Source of the DNA: Streptomyces sp. NRRL S-340
GTDB taxonomy: Bacteria > Actinomycetota > Actinomycetes > Streptomycetales > Streptomycetaceae
Length of the DNA stretch: 56,176 bases
Reading direction: 5' to 3'
Assembly (NCBI RefSeq): GCF_000720185.1
Contig: NZ_JOIY01000046.1
Coordinates: forward strand, 1-56,176
A program made the translations under genes and the position numbers. This document shows, one piece after another, positions 40,235-49,473 of the stretch. The notes under the pieces are model-generated. The model was not told where the DNA came from and did not search any database. It saw only the letters and a list, made by a program, of their open reading frames with translations. Each line of letters starts with the position of its first letter. Position 1 is the stretch's first letter.

Positions 40235-41173
40235 ATGTCCGCAGCCACTCCGCCCGCGGTGACCACGGCCGGCGCGCCCGAGATGCCCGCACCCCGGGTG
40301 CGGGAGTTCGCGGCGCACAGCATCAAGGGCGGCCTGGCCCTGCTGCTCGGCCTGCTCGGCCTGCTCGCGGCCGTGGCCCTGGTCGCCGGAGGGGCGAGCC
40401 TGACCGGCGGCGGCAAGGCCGCGCTGATCGTCGCCGGCGTCCTGGTCGGCATAGCGGCGCTGCTCGCCATGGCGGGGCTGAACATGGTGGCGCCGGGCGA
40501 GGCGAGGGTCGTCCAGCTCTTCGGGCGCTACCGGGGCACCATCCGCGAGGACGGCCTGCGCTGGGTGAACCCGCTCACCTCCCGCGAGAAGATCTCCACC
40601 CGCGTCCGCAACCACGAGACCGCCGTCCTGAAGGTCAACGACGCCTACGGCAACCCGATCGAGCTGGCGGCGGTCGTGGTCTGGAAGGTCCAGGACACCG
40701 CGCAGGCGTCCTTCGAGGTGGACAACTACCTGGAGTTCGTCTCCACGCAGACCGAGGCCGCGGTGCGGCACATCGCCATCGAGTACCCCTACGACGCCCA
40801 CGACGAGGGGGGCCTGTCCCTGCGCGGCAACGCGGAGGAGATCACCGAGAAGCTCGCCGTCGAGCTGCACGCGCGCGTGGAGGCGGCCGGGGTGCGGATC
40901 ATCGAGTCGCGCTTCACCCACCTCGCGTACGCTCCCGAGATCGCCTCCGCGATGCTCCAGCGGCAGCAGGCGGGCGCGGTCGTCGCGGCCCGGCGCGAGA
41001 TCGTGGACGGCGCGGTCGGCATGGTCGAGGCGGCGCTCGCCCGCATCGCCGAGCAGGACATCGTGGAACTGGACGAGGAGCGGAAGGCGGCGATGGTGTC
41101 GAACCTGATGGTGGTGCTCTGCGGGGACCGGGCACCGCAGCCGGTGCTCAACACGGGGACGCTCTACCAGTGA
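40235..41173 (+). CDS. SPFH (stomatin/prohibitin/flotillin)-domain membrane protein
   Basis: 312 aa, ATG start. Two N-terminal hydrophobic segments ([22 protein letters not shown] and [21 protein letters not shown]) are followed by an SPFH domain ([83 protein letters not shown]) and a helical Ala-rich end. SPFH proteins form membrane-associated rings or microdomains. It overlaps the next small gene by 4 bases, so the two are coupled. Confidence 0.9.
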   Translation: MSAATPPAVTTAGAPEMPAPRVREFAAHSIKGGLALLLGLLGLLAAVALVAGGASLTGGGKAALIVAGVLVGIAALLAMAGLNMVAPGEARVVQLFGRYRGTIREDGLRWVNPLTSREKISTRVRNHETAVLKVNDAYGNPIELAAVVVWKVQDTAQASFEVDNYLEFVSTQTEAAVRHIAIEYPYDAHDEGGLSLRGNAEEITEKLAVELHARVEAAGVRIIESRFTHLAYAPEIASAMLQRQQAGAVVAARREIVDGAVGMVEAALARIAEQDIVELDEERKAAMVSNLMVVLCGDRAPQPVLNTGTLYQ

Positions 41174-41475
41174 CCCCGGCGACGGATCCCTCCGAGGGGA
41201 GCCAGGGGGCCGAGGGGACCACGGGAGCCGAGGGGGCCGCCGAAGCCGCCCCCCGGCGCCGGCCGCAGCAGCGCAAGCAGGTGCTGCTGCGGCTGGACCC
41301 CTCGGTGTACGACGCCCTCGCGCGCTGGGCGTCGGACGAACTGCGCTCGGCCAACGCCCAGATCGAGTTCCTGCTGCGCCGCGCCCTCGCGGACGCGGGC
41401 CGCCTGCCGGGCGGGACCGGCCCGCTGCCCCGCCGGGGCCGGCCCCCGCGCAGGACACCGCCGGGACCGCAGTAG
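41170..41475 (+). CDS. Small ribbon-helix-helix-like protein coupled to the SPFH gene
   Basis: 101 aa from a GTG overlapping the SPFH stop (GTGA). The first 38 residues are acidic and Gly/Ala-rich; residues 39-77 (KQVLLRLDPSVYDALARWASDELRSANAQIEFLLRRALAD) fit an Arc/MetJ-type ribbon-helix-helix or toxin-antitoxin-like fold; the tail is Pro/Arg-rich. It may bind DNA, possibly regulating its own operon, or interact with the SPFH protein. Conserved as an SPFH partner in streptomycetes as far as I recall. Confidence 0.75.
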   Translation: MTPATDPSEGSQGAEGTTGAEGAAEAAPRRRPQQRKQVLLRLDPSVYDALARWASDELRSANAQIEFLLRRALADAGRLPGGTGPLPRRGRPPRRTPPGPQ

Positions 41476-41666
41476 CCCCGGCAGCCACCGCCTCCGGCCC
41501 AGCGACGGCGCGCCCCCGGCCGGGGGACGCGCCGCCCGGCCCGCACAGGGCGGCGGCCACCGGGCCTCCAGGCCCGCCCGCGGCCCGTAGCAGAACCGTG
41601 ACAAACGCCTCCCACCTGCGGTTCCACCCTCCACCCTGACACCGGGCCACCCACTGCACACCCGGC

Positions 41667-41692
41667 GTATACATCGTGCGTATACACGGTGT
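41667..41692. promoter_or_regulatory. Putative PadR operator/promoter region
   Basis: GTATAC occurs at 41667-41672 and 41680-41685, followed by ACACGGTGT (41684-41692), just 15-40 bases before the PadR gene start. Symmetric AT-rich repeats at this place fit autorepression by the PadR protein. The preceding 190 bases hold no gene. Confidence 0.5.
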
Positions 41693-41706
41693 GTAGAGTG
41701 CTCCGC

Positions 41707-42231
41707 ATGTCCATCGGTCACACCCTTCTGGGGCTCCTGGAGTCCGGACCGCGCCACGGCTACGACCTGAAGCGGGCCTTCGACGAGACGTTCGGTCACG
41801 ACCGGCCGCTGCACTACGGCCAGGTCTACTCGACGATGTCGCGGCTGCTGAAGCACGGTCTCGTCGAAGTCGACGGGATCGAGGCCGGCGGCGGCCCCGA
41901 ACGCAAGCGCTACGCCATCACCGCGGCCGGCATCACGGACGTCGAGCAGTGGCTGGCCACGCCCGAGAAGCCCGAGCCGTACCTCCAGTCGACCCTCTAC
42001 ACCAAGGTCGTCCTGGCCCTGCTCACCGAGCGCGACGCGGGTGACGTGCTGGACACCCAGCGGGCCGAGCACCTGCGCAGCATGCGGATCCTGACCGACC
42101 GCAAGCGCAAGGGTGACCTGGCCGACCAGCTGATCTGCGACCATGCCCTGTTCCATCTGGAGGCCGATCTGCGGTGGCTCGAACTCACCGCCGCGCGCCT
42201 CGAAAAACTCCGTGAGGCGGTGACCCGGTGA
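41707..42231 (+). CDS. PadR-family transcriptional regulator
   Basis: 174 aa, ATG at 41707. Winged-helix PadR domain (LLGLLESGPRHGYDLKRAFDE, HYGQVYSTMSRLLKHGLVEVDG, RKRYAITAAGITDVEQWL) and a C-terminal helical dimerisation domain (about 95-170). Its stop overlaps the ABC ATPase GTG by 4 bases, so it is the first gene of a three-gene operon and probably represses it until a ligand binds. Confidence 0.92.
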   Translation: MSIGHTLLGLLESGPRHGYDLKRAFDETFGHDRPLHYGQVYSTMSRLLKHGLVEVDGIEAGGGPERKRYAITAAGITDVEQWLATPEKPEPYLQSTLYTKVVLALLTERDAGDVLDTQRAEHLRSMRILTDRKRKGDLADQLICDHALFHLEADLRWLELTAARLEKLREAVTR

Positions 42232-42917
42232 CTCCTCCCCCCGGCTCCCTGTTGTCGGCCCAGGACCTGCGCAAGGCCTACGGCCCCACCACCGCGCTGG
42301 ACGGCGCCGAGTTCTCCATCCACCCCGGCGAGGTCGTCGCCGTGATGGGACCCTCCGGGTCCGGCAAGTCCACGCTGCTGCACTGCCTCGCCGGGATCGT
42401 CACCCCGGACTCGGGCTCGATCCTCTACGACGGCCGGGAACTGGCCACCATGTCCGACGCGCAGCGCAGTGCGCTCAGGCGCTCGGAGTTCGGCTTCGTC
42501 TTCCAGTTCGGCCAGCTCGTGCCCGAGCTGACCTGTGTGGAGAACGTGGCCCTGCCGCTGCGGCTGAACGGCACCCCGCGCAAGGAGGCCGAACGCACCG
42601 CGCTCACCTGGATGAGCCGGCTGGAGGTCGACGACCTCGGCAAGAAGCGGCCCGGCGAGGTCTCCGGCGGTCAGGGGCAGCGCGTCGCGGTCGCCCGCTC
42701 GCTGGTCACCGGTCCCCGGGTGCTGTTCGCCGACGAGCCGACCGGCGCACTCGACTCGCTCAACGGCGAGCGCGTGATGGAACTGCTCACCGAGGCCGCC
42801 CGGTCCACCAACGCCGCCGTCGTGCTGGTCACCCACGAGGCACGGGTGGCCGCGTACTCCGACCGCGAGATCGTCGTCCGCGACGGCAAGTCACGGGACA
42901 TGGAGCGCGTCGTATGA
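42228..42917 (+). CDS. ABC transporter ATP-binding protein (MacB/LolD type)
   Basis: 229 aa from a GTG overlapping the PadR stop. Walker A GPSGSGKST, Q-loop region FVFQFGQLVPELT, signature VSGGQGQRVAVAR, Walker B VLFADEPTGALDS and switch His in VTHEARVAA. It pairs with the downstream FtsX-type permease (ATGA overlap). Such exporters remove antibiotics or peptides, or act in envelope processes; the substrate is unknown. Confidence 0.94.
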   Translation: MTPPPGSLLSAQDLRKAYGPTTALDGAEFSIHPGEVVAVMGPSGSGKSTLLHCLAGIVTPDSGSILYDGRELATMSDAQRSALRRSEFGFVFQFGQLVPELTCVENVALPLRLNGTPRKEAERTALTWMSRLEVDDLGKKRPGEVSGGQGQRVAVARSLVTGPRVLFADEPTGALDSLNGERVMELLTEAARSTNAAVVLVTHEARVAAYSDREIVVRDGKSRDMERVV

Positions 42918-45307
42918 GTGCCCACCCGGCGCCCCCCGCCACCCGGCCCGAGGCGCCGCGCGCCTCCTCCCTCGTCCAGAGATGGGCGCGCGACCTGCGC
43001 ATGGGCGCCAAGTTCGCCTTCACCGGCGGGCGCGAGGGCTGGACCCGGGTGCTGCTGACGGCCGTCGGCGTCGGGCTCGGCGTCGCGCTGCTGCTGCTGA
43101 CGACCGCGCTGCCGACCGCGCTGTCGGTCCGGCACGAACGCGACCAGGCCCGCTCCGACTACACGTACAGCCAGAAGATCAAGCCCAAGGCCGACAACAC
43201 GCTCGTCATCTCCGACATCAACACGACGTTCGGGGACAAGGACATCCGCGGCCGGCTCGTGGAGCCCGAGGGACCGCGCGCCCCGCTCGCGCCCGGACTC
43301 AGCAGTTACCCGGCACCGGGTGACATGGTGGTCTCCCCCGCGCTGAAGAAGCTGCTCGACTCCGACGACGGCAGGCTGCTGCGCGGCCGGCTGCCCTACC
43401 GGGTGACCGGGACGATCAGTGAGAGCGGGCTCATCGGTTCGCAGGAACTCGCCTACTACGCCGGCGCAGAGGGCCTGGCCCCGCACATCAACGGCTGGCA
43501 GACCGCGCGGATCAGCGAGTACGGCTCGCCCCACCGGACGCCCGAGCGCCAGGACCCGGTCCTGATCCTGCTGGTACTGGTCGTCTTCGTGGTGCTGCTG
43601 ATGCCGGTGGCGGTGTTCATCACGGCGGCCGTGCGCTTCGGCGGCGACCGGCGCGACCGCAGACTGGCCGCACTGCGGCTGGTCGGCTCCGACAGCCGGA
43701 TGACCCGCCGGATCGCGGCGGGCGAGGCCCTGGCGGGCGCCCTGCTCGGCCTGGTCTTCGGCGCCGTCTTCTTCCTGCTCGGCCGCGAGGCCGCGGGGTC
43801 GGTGGAGATCGTGGGCATCAGCGTGTTCCCCAGCTACCTCAACCCGTCTCCGGCGCTGGCCGCGCTGGTCGCGGTCGCCGTCCCGGCGGCAGCGGTGCTG
43901 GTGACCCTGCTCGCGCTGCGCGGAGTGGTCATCGAACCGCTCGGTGTGGTCCGCACCGCCAAGCCCACGCGGCGCCGCCTGTGGTGGCGGCTGCTGCTGC
44001 CGGTGGCCGGCCTGGCGATGCTCGCCCCGATGATGGGCAAGGGACGCGGCGACGGCGACTTCAACCAGTACCTGGTGTCCGGCGGTGTCATCCTGCTGCT
44101 GATCGGGGTGACCGCGCTGCTCCCGTGGATCGTGGAGGCGGTCGTCGCCCGGCTGGGCCGCGGCTCGGTCTCCTGGCAGCTGGCCGTGCGGCGACTCCAG
44201 TTGAACAGCGGCACCGCGGCCCGCACGGTGAACGGCATCTCGGTCGCGGTGGCCGGCGCCATCGCCCTGCAGATGCTGTTCGCCGGGATCGAGGGCGACT
44301 ACACCAAGGTCTCCAAGAACGACCTCGACCGGGCGCAGATCCAGGTGCAGCTCTCGCACGGGGTCGCGACCGACCCGGCCCTCGCGAAGTTCCGGCAGAC
44401 GCCCGGGGTACGCAAGGCCGTCGCGCTGGCGAACGCCCGCGTCGGCAGCACGACCGCCGCCTCGCCCGACGGCCCCAAGCAGAGTTCCGAGGTGACCATC
44501 GGCGACTGCGCGGCGCTGCGCGAGGTGGCGGCCCTGTCCTCCTGCCGTGACGGTGACGTCTTCGCCGTCCAGGGTGCCAAGTACGACACGGACACCCCGG
44601 CCCTGGCCAAGCCCGGCAAGAAGCTGTACATGGACACGTCCCAGGGGATGGAGGCCCCCCACGAGGTGCGCTGGACGGTGCCGCGGGGCCTGAAGAAGGT
44701 CCGCGCCATCACGGACCCCACGGGCATGGAGCACGGCGGTTTCCTGCTGACGCGGGGCGCACTGCCGGCCGCGGCCGGGCAGCCCTCCGCCCAGGTCTAC
44801 GTCTCGATCGACGCCTCCGTGCACGACGTGCACGAGTACGTGCGCAACACCGCGGCGGACGTGGACCGGTTCGCGGACGTGATGGTCTGGACGGCCAGCC
44901 AGCAGTCGGAGAAGTTCACCTCCATCCGCACCGGGCTGCTCGTCGGCGCCACCTGTGTGCTGGCGCTGATCGGCGCGAGCCTGCTGGTCTCCCAGCTGGA
45001 GCAGTTGCGCGAGCGCAGGAAGCTGCTGTCGGCGCTGGTCGCCTTCGGCACCCGGCGGCGCACGCTGAGCCTGTCGGTGCTGTGGCAGACCGCGGTCCCG
45101 ATCGCCCTCGGCCTGCTGCTGTCGCTGGCGGTCGGCCTGACGCTGGGCGCGGTGCTCCTGAAGATGACGGCCACGGCACTGAGCATCGACTGGCCGAGCG
45201 TGCTGACCATGACCGGCATGGGCGCGGGGATCGCCCTGGCGGTGGCCGTGCTCAGCCTGCCTCCGCTGCTGCGGATGATGCGCCCGGAGGGCCTGCGCAC
45301 GGAGTGA
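42914..45307 (+). CDS. FtsX/MacB-type ABC transporter permease
   Basis: 797 aa, overlapping the ATPase gene by 4 bases. An N-terminal helix (about 43-65) is followed by an extracytoplasmic domain, then a cluster of three helices (about 215-340), further helices near 360-410, a second large extracytoplasmic part (about 470-660) and three final helices (GLLVGATCVLALIGASLLVSQL; WQTAVPIALGLLLSLAVGLTLG; MTGMGAGIALAVAVLSLPPLL). This is the duplicated FtsX layout, so one polypeptide may supply both permease halves. Confidence 0.9.
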   Translation: MSAHPAPPATRPEAPRASSLVQRWARDLRMGAKFAFTGGREGWTRVLLTAVGVGLGVALLLLTTALPTALSVRHERDQARSDYTYSQKIKPKADNTLVISDINTTFGDKDIRGRLVEPEGPRAPLAPGLSSYPAPGDMVVSPALKKLLDSDDGRLLRGRLPYRVTGTISESGLIGSQELAYYAGAEGLAPHINGWQTARISEYGSPHRTPERQDPVLILLVLVVFVVLLMPVAVFITAAVRFGGDRRDRRLAALRLVGSDSRMTRRIAAGEALAGALLGLVFGAVFFLLGREAAGSVEIVGISVFPSYLNPSPALAALVAVAVPAAAVLVTLLALRGVVIEPLGVVRTAKPTRRRLWWRLLLPVAGLAMLAPMMGKGRGDGDFNQYLVSGGVILLLIGVTALLPWIVEAVVARLGRGSVSWQLAVRRLQLNSGTAARTVNGISVAVAGAIALQMLFAGIEGDYTKVSKNDLDRAQIQVQLSHGVATDPALAKFRQTPGVRKAVALANARVGSTTAASPDGPKQSSEVTIGDCAALREVAALSSCRDGDVFAVQGAKYDTDTPALAKPGKKLYMDTSQGMEAPHEVRWTVPRGLKKVRAITDPTGMEHGGFLLTRGALPAAAGQPSAQVYVSIDASVHDVHEYVRNTAADVDRFADVMVWTASQQSEKFTSIRTGLLVGATCVLALIGASLLVSQLEQLRERRKLLSALVAFGTRRRTLSLSVLWQTAVPIALGLLLSLAVGLTLGAVLLKMTATALSIDWPSVLTMTGMGAGIALAVAVLSLPPLLRMMRPEGLRTE

Positions 45308-45332
45308 CCTCCGGCCGGCCCCCGTCCGCCCC

Positions 45333-45367
45333 GGGCCCCTTTCCTCCCACCGGGAGGCGAGGGGCCC
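45333..45367. terminator. Hairpin between the permease and oxyR genes
   Basis: Outer 8-bp stem (45333-45340 with 45360-45367) and inner 6-bp stem (45343-45348 with 45352-45357) separated by a two-base internal loop. It lies between convergent genes. Confidence 0.7.
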
Positions 45368-45433
45368 TGGCGCGTTCGGGGCGGTGTGCGCCGGGGGGGG
45401 GACGGCCGCCCGGGGGCCGGGGCGGCCGGCGGC

Positions 45434-46393
45434 TCAGTCGTCGGAGTCGAGCACTCGTACGGGCAGCGCCCGCAGGTCGGTGCGCAGGGCGGCGGCCAGC
45501 TCCCGGTACTCCGCGCCTCGGGCGGCGCCGGTGCGCATGGCGAGGGCGATCCGGCGGGCGGGGGCGGGGTCGGCGAAGGAGCCGGTGAGGAGCTGGTTGC
45601 TGCGGGAGATCTCCACCTTGAGCGCGGTGCGCGGCAGCAGCGTGCAGCCGAGGCCGCCCGCGACGAGCTGGACCAGCGTGGACAGCCCGGCGGCGGTGGT
45701 GGTCACCGGCGCGTCCTCGCGGCCCGCCTCGCGGCAGATGTCCAGGGCCTGGTCGCGCAGGCAGTGCCCCTCGTCGAGGAGCAGCAGGTTCAGTTCCTTC
45801 AGGGCCTCGCGCGGTATGCCCTCCCGTCCGCCGAGCCGGTGGTCGAGCGGGGTGACGAGCACGAAGTCCTCGTCGAAGAGCGGGAGTTCGGTGACGCCGG
45901 GCACGCCGAGCGGCACGGCGAGCAGCAGCAGGTCGAGCCGTCCGCCGGACAGTCCCTCCAGCAGGCTCGCGGTCTGCTCCTCGTGGACCTGGAGGTCGAG
46001 GTCGGGGTAGCGGTCGTGGACGAGGCGCAGGACGGTGGGCAGCAGGTAGGGCGCGACGGTGGGGATGACGCCGATGCGCAGCACGCCGGTGAAGGGCGCC
46101 CGGACCGCCTCGGCGTCCTCGATGAGCGCCCCGACCTCGTCCAGGACCGCCTTGGCCCGCACCGCCAGACGCTCACCGGCGGGCGAGAGCAGCACCCTGC
46201 GCGTCGTACGCTCGACGAGCGTCACGCCGAGGGTGTCCTCCAGGGCGGAGACGGCGCCGGAGAGCGCCGGCTGGCTCATGCCGATCGCGGCGGCGGCGTC
46301 CCGGAAGTGCAGGTGCTCGGCGACGGCCGCGAAGGCGCGCAACTGGGAGAGGCTGGGCAGGCTCCTGCGCCTGGCGGCATTGCCGACGGTCAC
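45434..46393 (-). CDS. oxyR: OxyR hydrogen-peroxide sensor, LysR family
   Basis: 319 aa. GTG at 46393 with GGAGGTGG about 7 bases upstream. LysR winged helix (LPSLSQLRAFAAVAEHLHFRDAAAAIGMSQPALSGAVSALE) and a substrate-like domain. The two redox cysteines sit in GHCLRDQALDIC, nine residues apart, as for Cys199/Cys208 of E. coli OxyR; a disulfide between them activates the protein. It is divergent from ahpC, its expected target. Confidence 0.93.
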   Translation of the reverse strand: MTVGNAARRRSLPSLSQLRAFAAVAEHLHFRDAAAAIGMSQPALSGAVSALEDTLGVTLVERTTRRVLLSPAGERLAVRAKAVLDEVGALIEDAEAVRAPFTGVLRIGVIPTVAPYLLPTVLRLVHDRYPDLDLQVHEEQTASLLEGLSGGRLDLLLLAVPLGVPGVTELPLFDEDFVLVTPLDHRLGGREGIPREALKELNLLLLDEGHCLRDQALDICREAGREDAPVTTTAAGLSTLVQLVAGGLGCTLLPRTALKVEISRSNQLLTGSFADPAPARRIALAMRTGAARGAEYRELAAALRTDLRALPVRVLDSDD

Positions 46394-46526
46394 TGATAAC
46401 CACCTCCGATCAACCCGACCGAGTGTAGCTATTTCCGTAATCAATTGACTCTGTGCCAACATCATGAGGGTCCAACCCATGGGAAACACGGGCAAAGCCG
46501 GTGTTTCTTCGCTGCAAGGAGAGCGT
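46394..46526. promoter_or_regulatory. oxyR-ahpC divergent promoter region
   Basis: 133 bases between the two starts. An AT-rich stretch (46424-46450, including GTAGCTATTTCCGTAATC and TTGACT at 46445) is the likely OxyR-binding and promoter region. I could not assign a confident -10 element. Confidence 0.5.
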
Positions 46527-47081
46527 GTGCTCACTGTCGGTGACAAGTTCCCCGAGTTCGAACTGACCGCCTGCGTCTCGCTGGAGAAGGGCAAGGAGTT
46601 CGAGAAGATCAACCACAAGACCTACGAGGGCAAGTGGAAGGTGATCTTCGCTTGGCCCAAGGACTTCACCTTCGTGTGCCCCACCGAGATCGCGGCCTTC
46701 GGCAAGCTGAACGACGAGTTCGCCGACCGCGACGCCCAGGTCCTGGGCTTCTCCGGTGACTCGGAGTTCGTCCACCACGCCTGGCGCAAGGACCACCCGG
46801 ACCTGCTCGAGCTGCCCTTCCCGATGATGGCCGACTCCAAGCACGAGCTGATGCGCGAGCTGGGCATCGAGGACGAGGAGGGCTTCGCCAAGCGTGCGGT
46901 CTTCATCGTGGACCAGAACAACGAGATCCAGTTCACCATGGTGACGGCGGGCTCGGTCGGCCGTAACCCCAAGGAGGTCCTGCGGGTCCTGGACGCGCTG
47001 CAGACCGACGAGCTGTGCCCGTGCAACTGGAGCAAGGGCGACGAGACCCTCGACCCGGTCGCGCTGCTGGCTGGTGAGTGA
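46527..47081 (+). CDS. ahpC: Alkyl hydroperoxide reductase, peroxiredoxin AhpC
   Basis: 184 aa. GTG start at 46527 with AAGGAG 5 bases upstream gives MLTVGDKFPEF; longer in-frame starts have no ribosome site. Peroxidatic Cys51 is in FTFVCPTE; resolving-type cysteines are Cys164 and Cys166 (ELCPCNW). It reduces H2O2 and organic peroxides, recycled through AhpD, whose gene starts 4 bases after the ahpC stop codon. Confidence 0.96.
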   Translation: MLTVGDKFPEFELTACVSLEKGKEFEKINHKTYEGKWKVIFAWPKDFTFVCPTEIAAFGKLNDEFADRDAQVLGFSGDSEFVHHAWRKDHPDLLELPFPMMADSKHELMRELGIEDEEGFAKRAVFIVDQNNEIQFTMVTAGSVGRNPKEVLRVLDALQTDELCPCNWSKGDETLDPVALLAGE

Positions 47082-47084
47082 GGC

Positions 47085-47618
47085 ATGTCCCTCGACTCCC
47101 TGAAGTCCGCCGTCCCGGACTACGCCAAGGACCTCAAGCTCAACCTGGGCTCGGTCATCGGCAACAGCGACCTGCCCGCGCAGCAGCTGTGGGGCACGGT
47201 GCTGGCCACGGCCATCGCCTCGCGGTCGCCGATCGTCCTGCGCGAGCTGGAGCCGGAGGCGAAGGCGAACCTGTCGCCGGAGGCGTACACCGCGGCCAAG
47301 TCCGCGGCGGCGATCATGGCGATGAACAACGTCTTCTACCGCACCCGGCACCTGCTGTCGGACCACGAGTACGGCACCCTGCGCGCCGGTCTGCGGATGA
47401 ACGTCATCGGCAACCCCGGCGTCGACAAGACCGACTTCGAGCTGTGGTCCTTCGCGGTCTCGGCCATCAACGGCTGCGGCATGTGCCTGGACTCGCACGA
47501 GCAGGTCCTGCGCAAGGCGGGCGTCGAGCGTGAGGTCGTCCAGGAAGCCTTCAAGATCGCTTCGGTGATCCAGGCCGTCGGTGTGACGCTGGAGGCGGAG
47601 GCCGTCCTCGCGGAGTGA
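47085..47618 (+). CDS. ahpD: Alkyl hydroperoxide reductase partner AhpD
   Basis: 177 aa. All-helical AhpD fold with catalytic pair Cys131 and Cys134 and His138 ([13 protein letters not shown]), matching the mycobacterial enzyme. It passes electrons from dihydrolipoamide proteins to AhpC. Full length. A GC hairpin follows 19 bases after the stop. Confidence 0.96.
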   Translation: MSLDSLKSAVPDYAKDLKLNLGSVIGNSDLPAQQLWGTVLATAIASRSPIVLRELEPEAKANLSPEAYTAAKSAAAIMAMNNVFYRTRHLLSDHEYGTLRAGLRMNVIGNPGVDKTDFELWSFAVSAINGCGMCLDSHEQVLRKAGVEREVVQEAFKIASVIQAVGVTLEAEAVLAE

Positions 47619-47636
47619 TTCCGTGGAACGCCGCAG

Positions 47637-47672
47637 GAGGGGCCCCGCCCGGGCATCGGGTGGGGCCCCTTC
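47637..47672. terminator. GC hairpin after ahpD
   Basis: Arms 47637-47651 and 47657-47671 pair with one G-U and one mismatch around GGGGCCCC. Ends the ahpC-ahpD unit. Confidence 0.7.
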
Positions 47673-47820
47673 CGCGTTGCCGGGGCGGGACACCGGGGTG
47701 GTGCCGCCCGTGCGGCGGGCCACGCACTGCTACGGAAGCCGCGTGCCCGGGAGCAGGGCCAGGACGCCGTCCCGTCTCCCGCCCTCACCGGCCGTCCGGG
47801 CCCGCGCGGGCGGCCGGGTG

Positions 47821-47894
47821 CGCCGCGGTGGTGTGCGCCTTGGCGGCGGGGGCCGCCCGCCGCGGTGGTGTGCGCCTCGGCGGCGGGGACCGCC
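47821..47894. repeat. 37-bp tandem duplication in the ahpD/AI-2E gap
   Basis: Units 47821-47857 and 47858-47894 begin with the same 20 bases (CGCCGCGGTGGTGTGCGCCT) and continue GGCGGCGGGG with small changes. The 331-base gap 47619-47949 otherwise holds only the hairpin above and no visible gene. Confidence 0.7.
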
Positions 47895-47949
47895 TCCCCC
47901 GCCCGGAAGGCCAGGATCCCGGCCCGGGCCTCGGCGCCGTCCGGCTCGG

Positions 47950-49347
47950 CTACGTCTCCTCGGTGGGCGTCGGCGGCTCGGACGGCCCTCCGTCCGGCGG
48001 AGCGGTCGCGGCGGGCGCCGCCACCGGTGCCGCGTCCGCCTCCGTGGCGGCCGCCGGTGCCGTACCCGGCGCGGGGGCTCCTGTGGCCGCCGCGGCCGCC
48101 CGCGGCCGGGCGTGCCGCAGTGCCGCCTCCCGGGAGTACTGGCGCAGGTAGCCCACCACCGTGTTGGTGACCGCCACCAGCGGCACGGCCACCACCGCCC
48201 CGCCGATCCCCGCGATCATGCCGCCCGCCGCGACCGACAGGACGACCGCCAGCGGATGCACCCGCACCGCGCGGCCGAGGATGAACGGCTGGAGGACGTG
48301 CCCCTCGATCTGCTGGACGGCGAGCACGACGACCAGCGTCATCACGGCGGTGAACACGCCCTGGGTGACCAGCGCGACGACCACCGCGAGCGCGCCCGAC
48401 ACCACCGCGCCCACCAGCGGGACGAAGGCGAACAGGAAGATGAACACGGCCAGCGGCACCGCCATCGGCACGTTCAGGAAGTAGATCCCGAGGCCGATGA
48501 AGATCGCGTCGATCAGCGCCACGATCACCGTGCCGCGCACGTACGCCGTCAGCGTGCGCCAGGCGCGCGGGCCGGCCCCGGCCACGCCCGGACGGGCCGC
48601 CGCCGGCACCAGCTTCAGCGTCCACTCCCAGATCCGCCGCCCGTCGTAGAGCAGGAACAGCGTCGAGAACATCGTCAGCAGGATCCCGGTCAGGGCCTCC
48701 ACGATGACCGTGACGCCCTCCAGGCCGGCGGACGTTATCTGGTCGGTGTTCGCGCCGATGGCGTCCCGCAGGCTCTTGGCGATCTGGTTGATCTGCTTGT
48801 CGGTGACGTGGAAGGGGCTGTTCAGCAGCCACTTGCGCAGTTCGTCGATGCCGTCCTGGATCTGGTTGGAGAGGTTGTCGATGTTCTCCATGACCTGCCA
48901 GGTCACGAACCAGCCGATCAGGCCCATGATGACGAAGCCGAGGATCGCGGTGAGCGCGGTGGCCGGCCCGCGCGGCAGCCCGTGGCGCCGCAGCCGGGCC
49001 ACCGTGGGCTGGAGCAGGGCCGTGATGAGCAGCGCGGCGACGAAGGCCAGCACCACCAGTTGCACGGCGCTGATGACCTTCATCAGCACCCAGACGGTTC
49101 CGGCGAGGACGAGCACGCGCCAGCCGGCCTCCGCGGCCACCCGCACCCCCCAGGGCACGGCCTGGGCGGGGTCGGGACGGGCGGGGACGACGGTCACGTG
49201 ATCGACGGGCAGCACCGGGTCCGCGGACGGCTCCGGCTCGGAAGCGGAGTGGTCCTTCTCCACCTCGGCGCGACGCTCGTCCAACCGCTCACCCATCTCG
49301 GTCAGTCCGGCACCGAGCCGGCCGAGCCACCCTGGAACTCGCGACAT
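47950..49347 (-). CDS. AI-2E (PerM)-family membrane transporter
   Basis: 465 aa. ATG at 49347 with AGAGGA 6 bases upstream (MSRVPGWLGRLG). An acidic cytoplasmic N-terminus is followed by about eight membrane helices in the PerM order, including AGTVWVLMKVISAVQLVVLAF, ALTAILGFVIMGLIGWFVTW, and the conserved FVPLVGAVVSGALAVVVALVTQG and QQIEGHVLQPFILG. The C-terminal 60 residues are Ala/Pro/Thr-rich. Family members export signals, ions or act in stress; the substrate here is unknown. Confidence 0.9.
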   Translation of the reverse strand: MSRVPGWLGRLGAGLTEMGERLDERRAEVEKDHSASEPEPSADPVLPVDHVTVVPARPDPAQAVPWGVRVAAEAGWRVLVLAGTVWVLMKVISAVQLVVLAFVAALLITALLQPTVARLRRHGLPRGPATALTAILGFVIMGLIGWFVTWQVMENIDNLSNQIQDGIDELRKWLLNSPFHVTDKQINQIAKSLRDAIGANTDQITSAGLEGVTVIVEALTGILLTMFSTLFLLYDGRRIWEWTLKLVPAAARPGVAGAGPRAWRTLTAYVRGTVIVALIDAIFIGLGIYFLNVPMAVPLAVFIFLFAFVPLVGAVVSGALAVVVALVTQGVFTAVMTLVVVLAVQQIEGHVLQPFILGRAVRVHPLAVVLSVAAGGMIAGIGGAVVAVPLVAVTNTVVGYLRQYSREAALRHARPRAAAAATGAPAPGTAPAAATEADAAPVAAPAATAPPDGGPSEPPTPTEET

Positions 49348-49415
49348 GATCCGTCCTCTTCCCCCGTCCTTGACCACCACGCCCCCTGGAGTCGTTCCGA
49401 CAGACGCTACATGGC

Positions 49416-49447
49416 AAAAGCCCCTCCCCCTAGGACGGGGAGGGGCT
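49416..49447 (-). terminator. Hairpin with short U run after the transglycosylase gene
   Basis: 11-bp perfect stem (49437-49447 with 49419-49429), 7-base loop, followed on the minus strand by UUUU. It lies 26 bases after the stop of the transglycosylase gene. Confidence 0.8.
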
Positions 49448-49473
49448 GCGCGGGGTTGAGCACGCCGGGCGGC

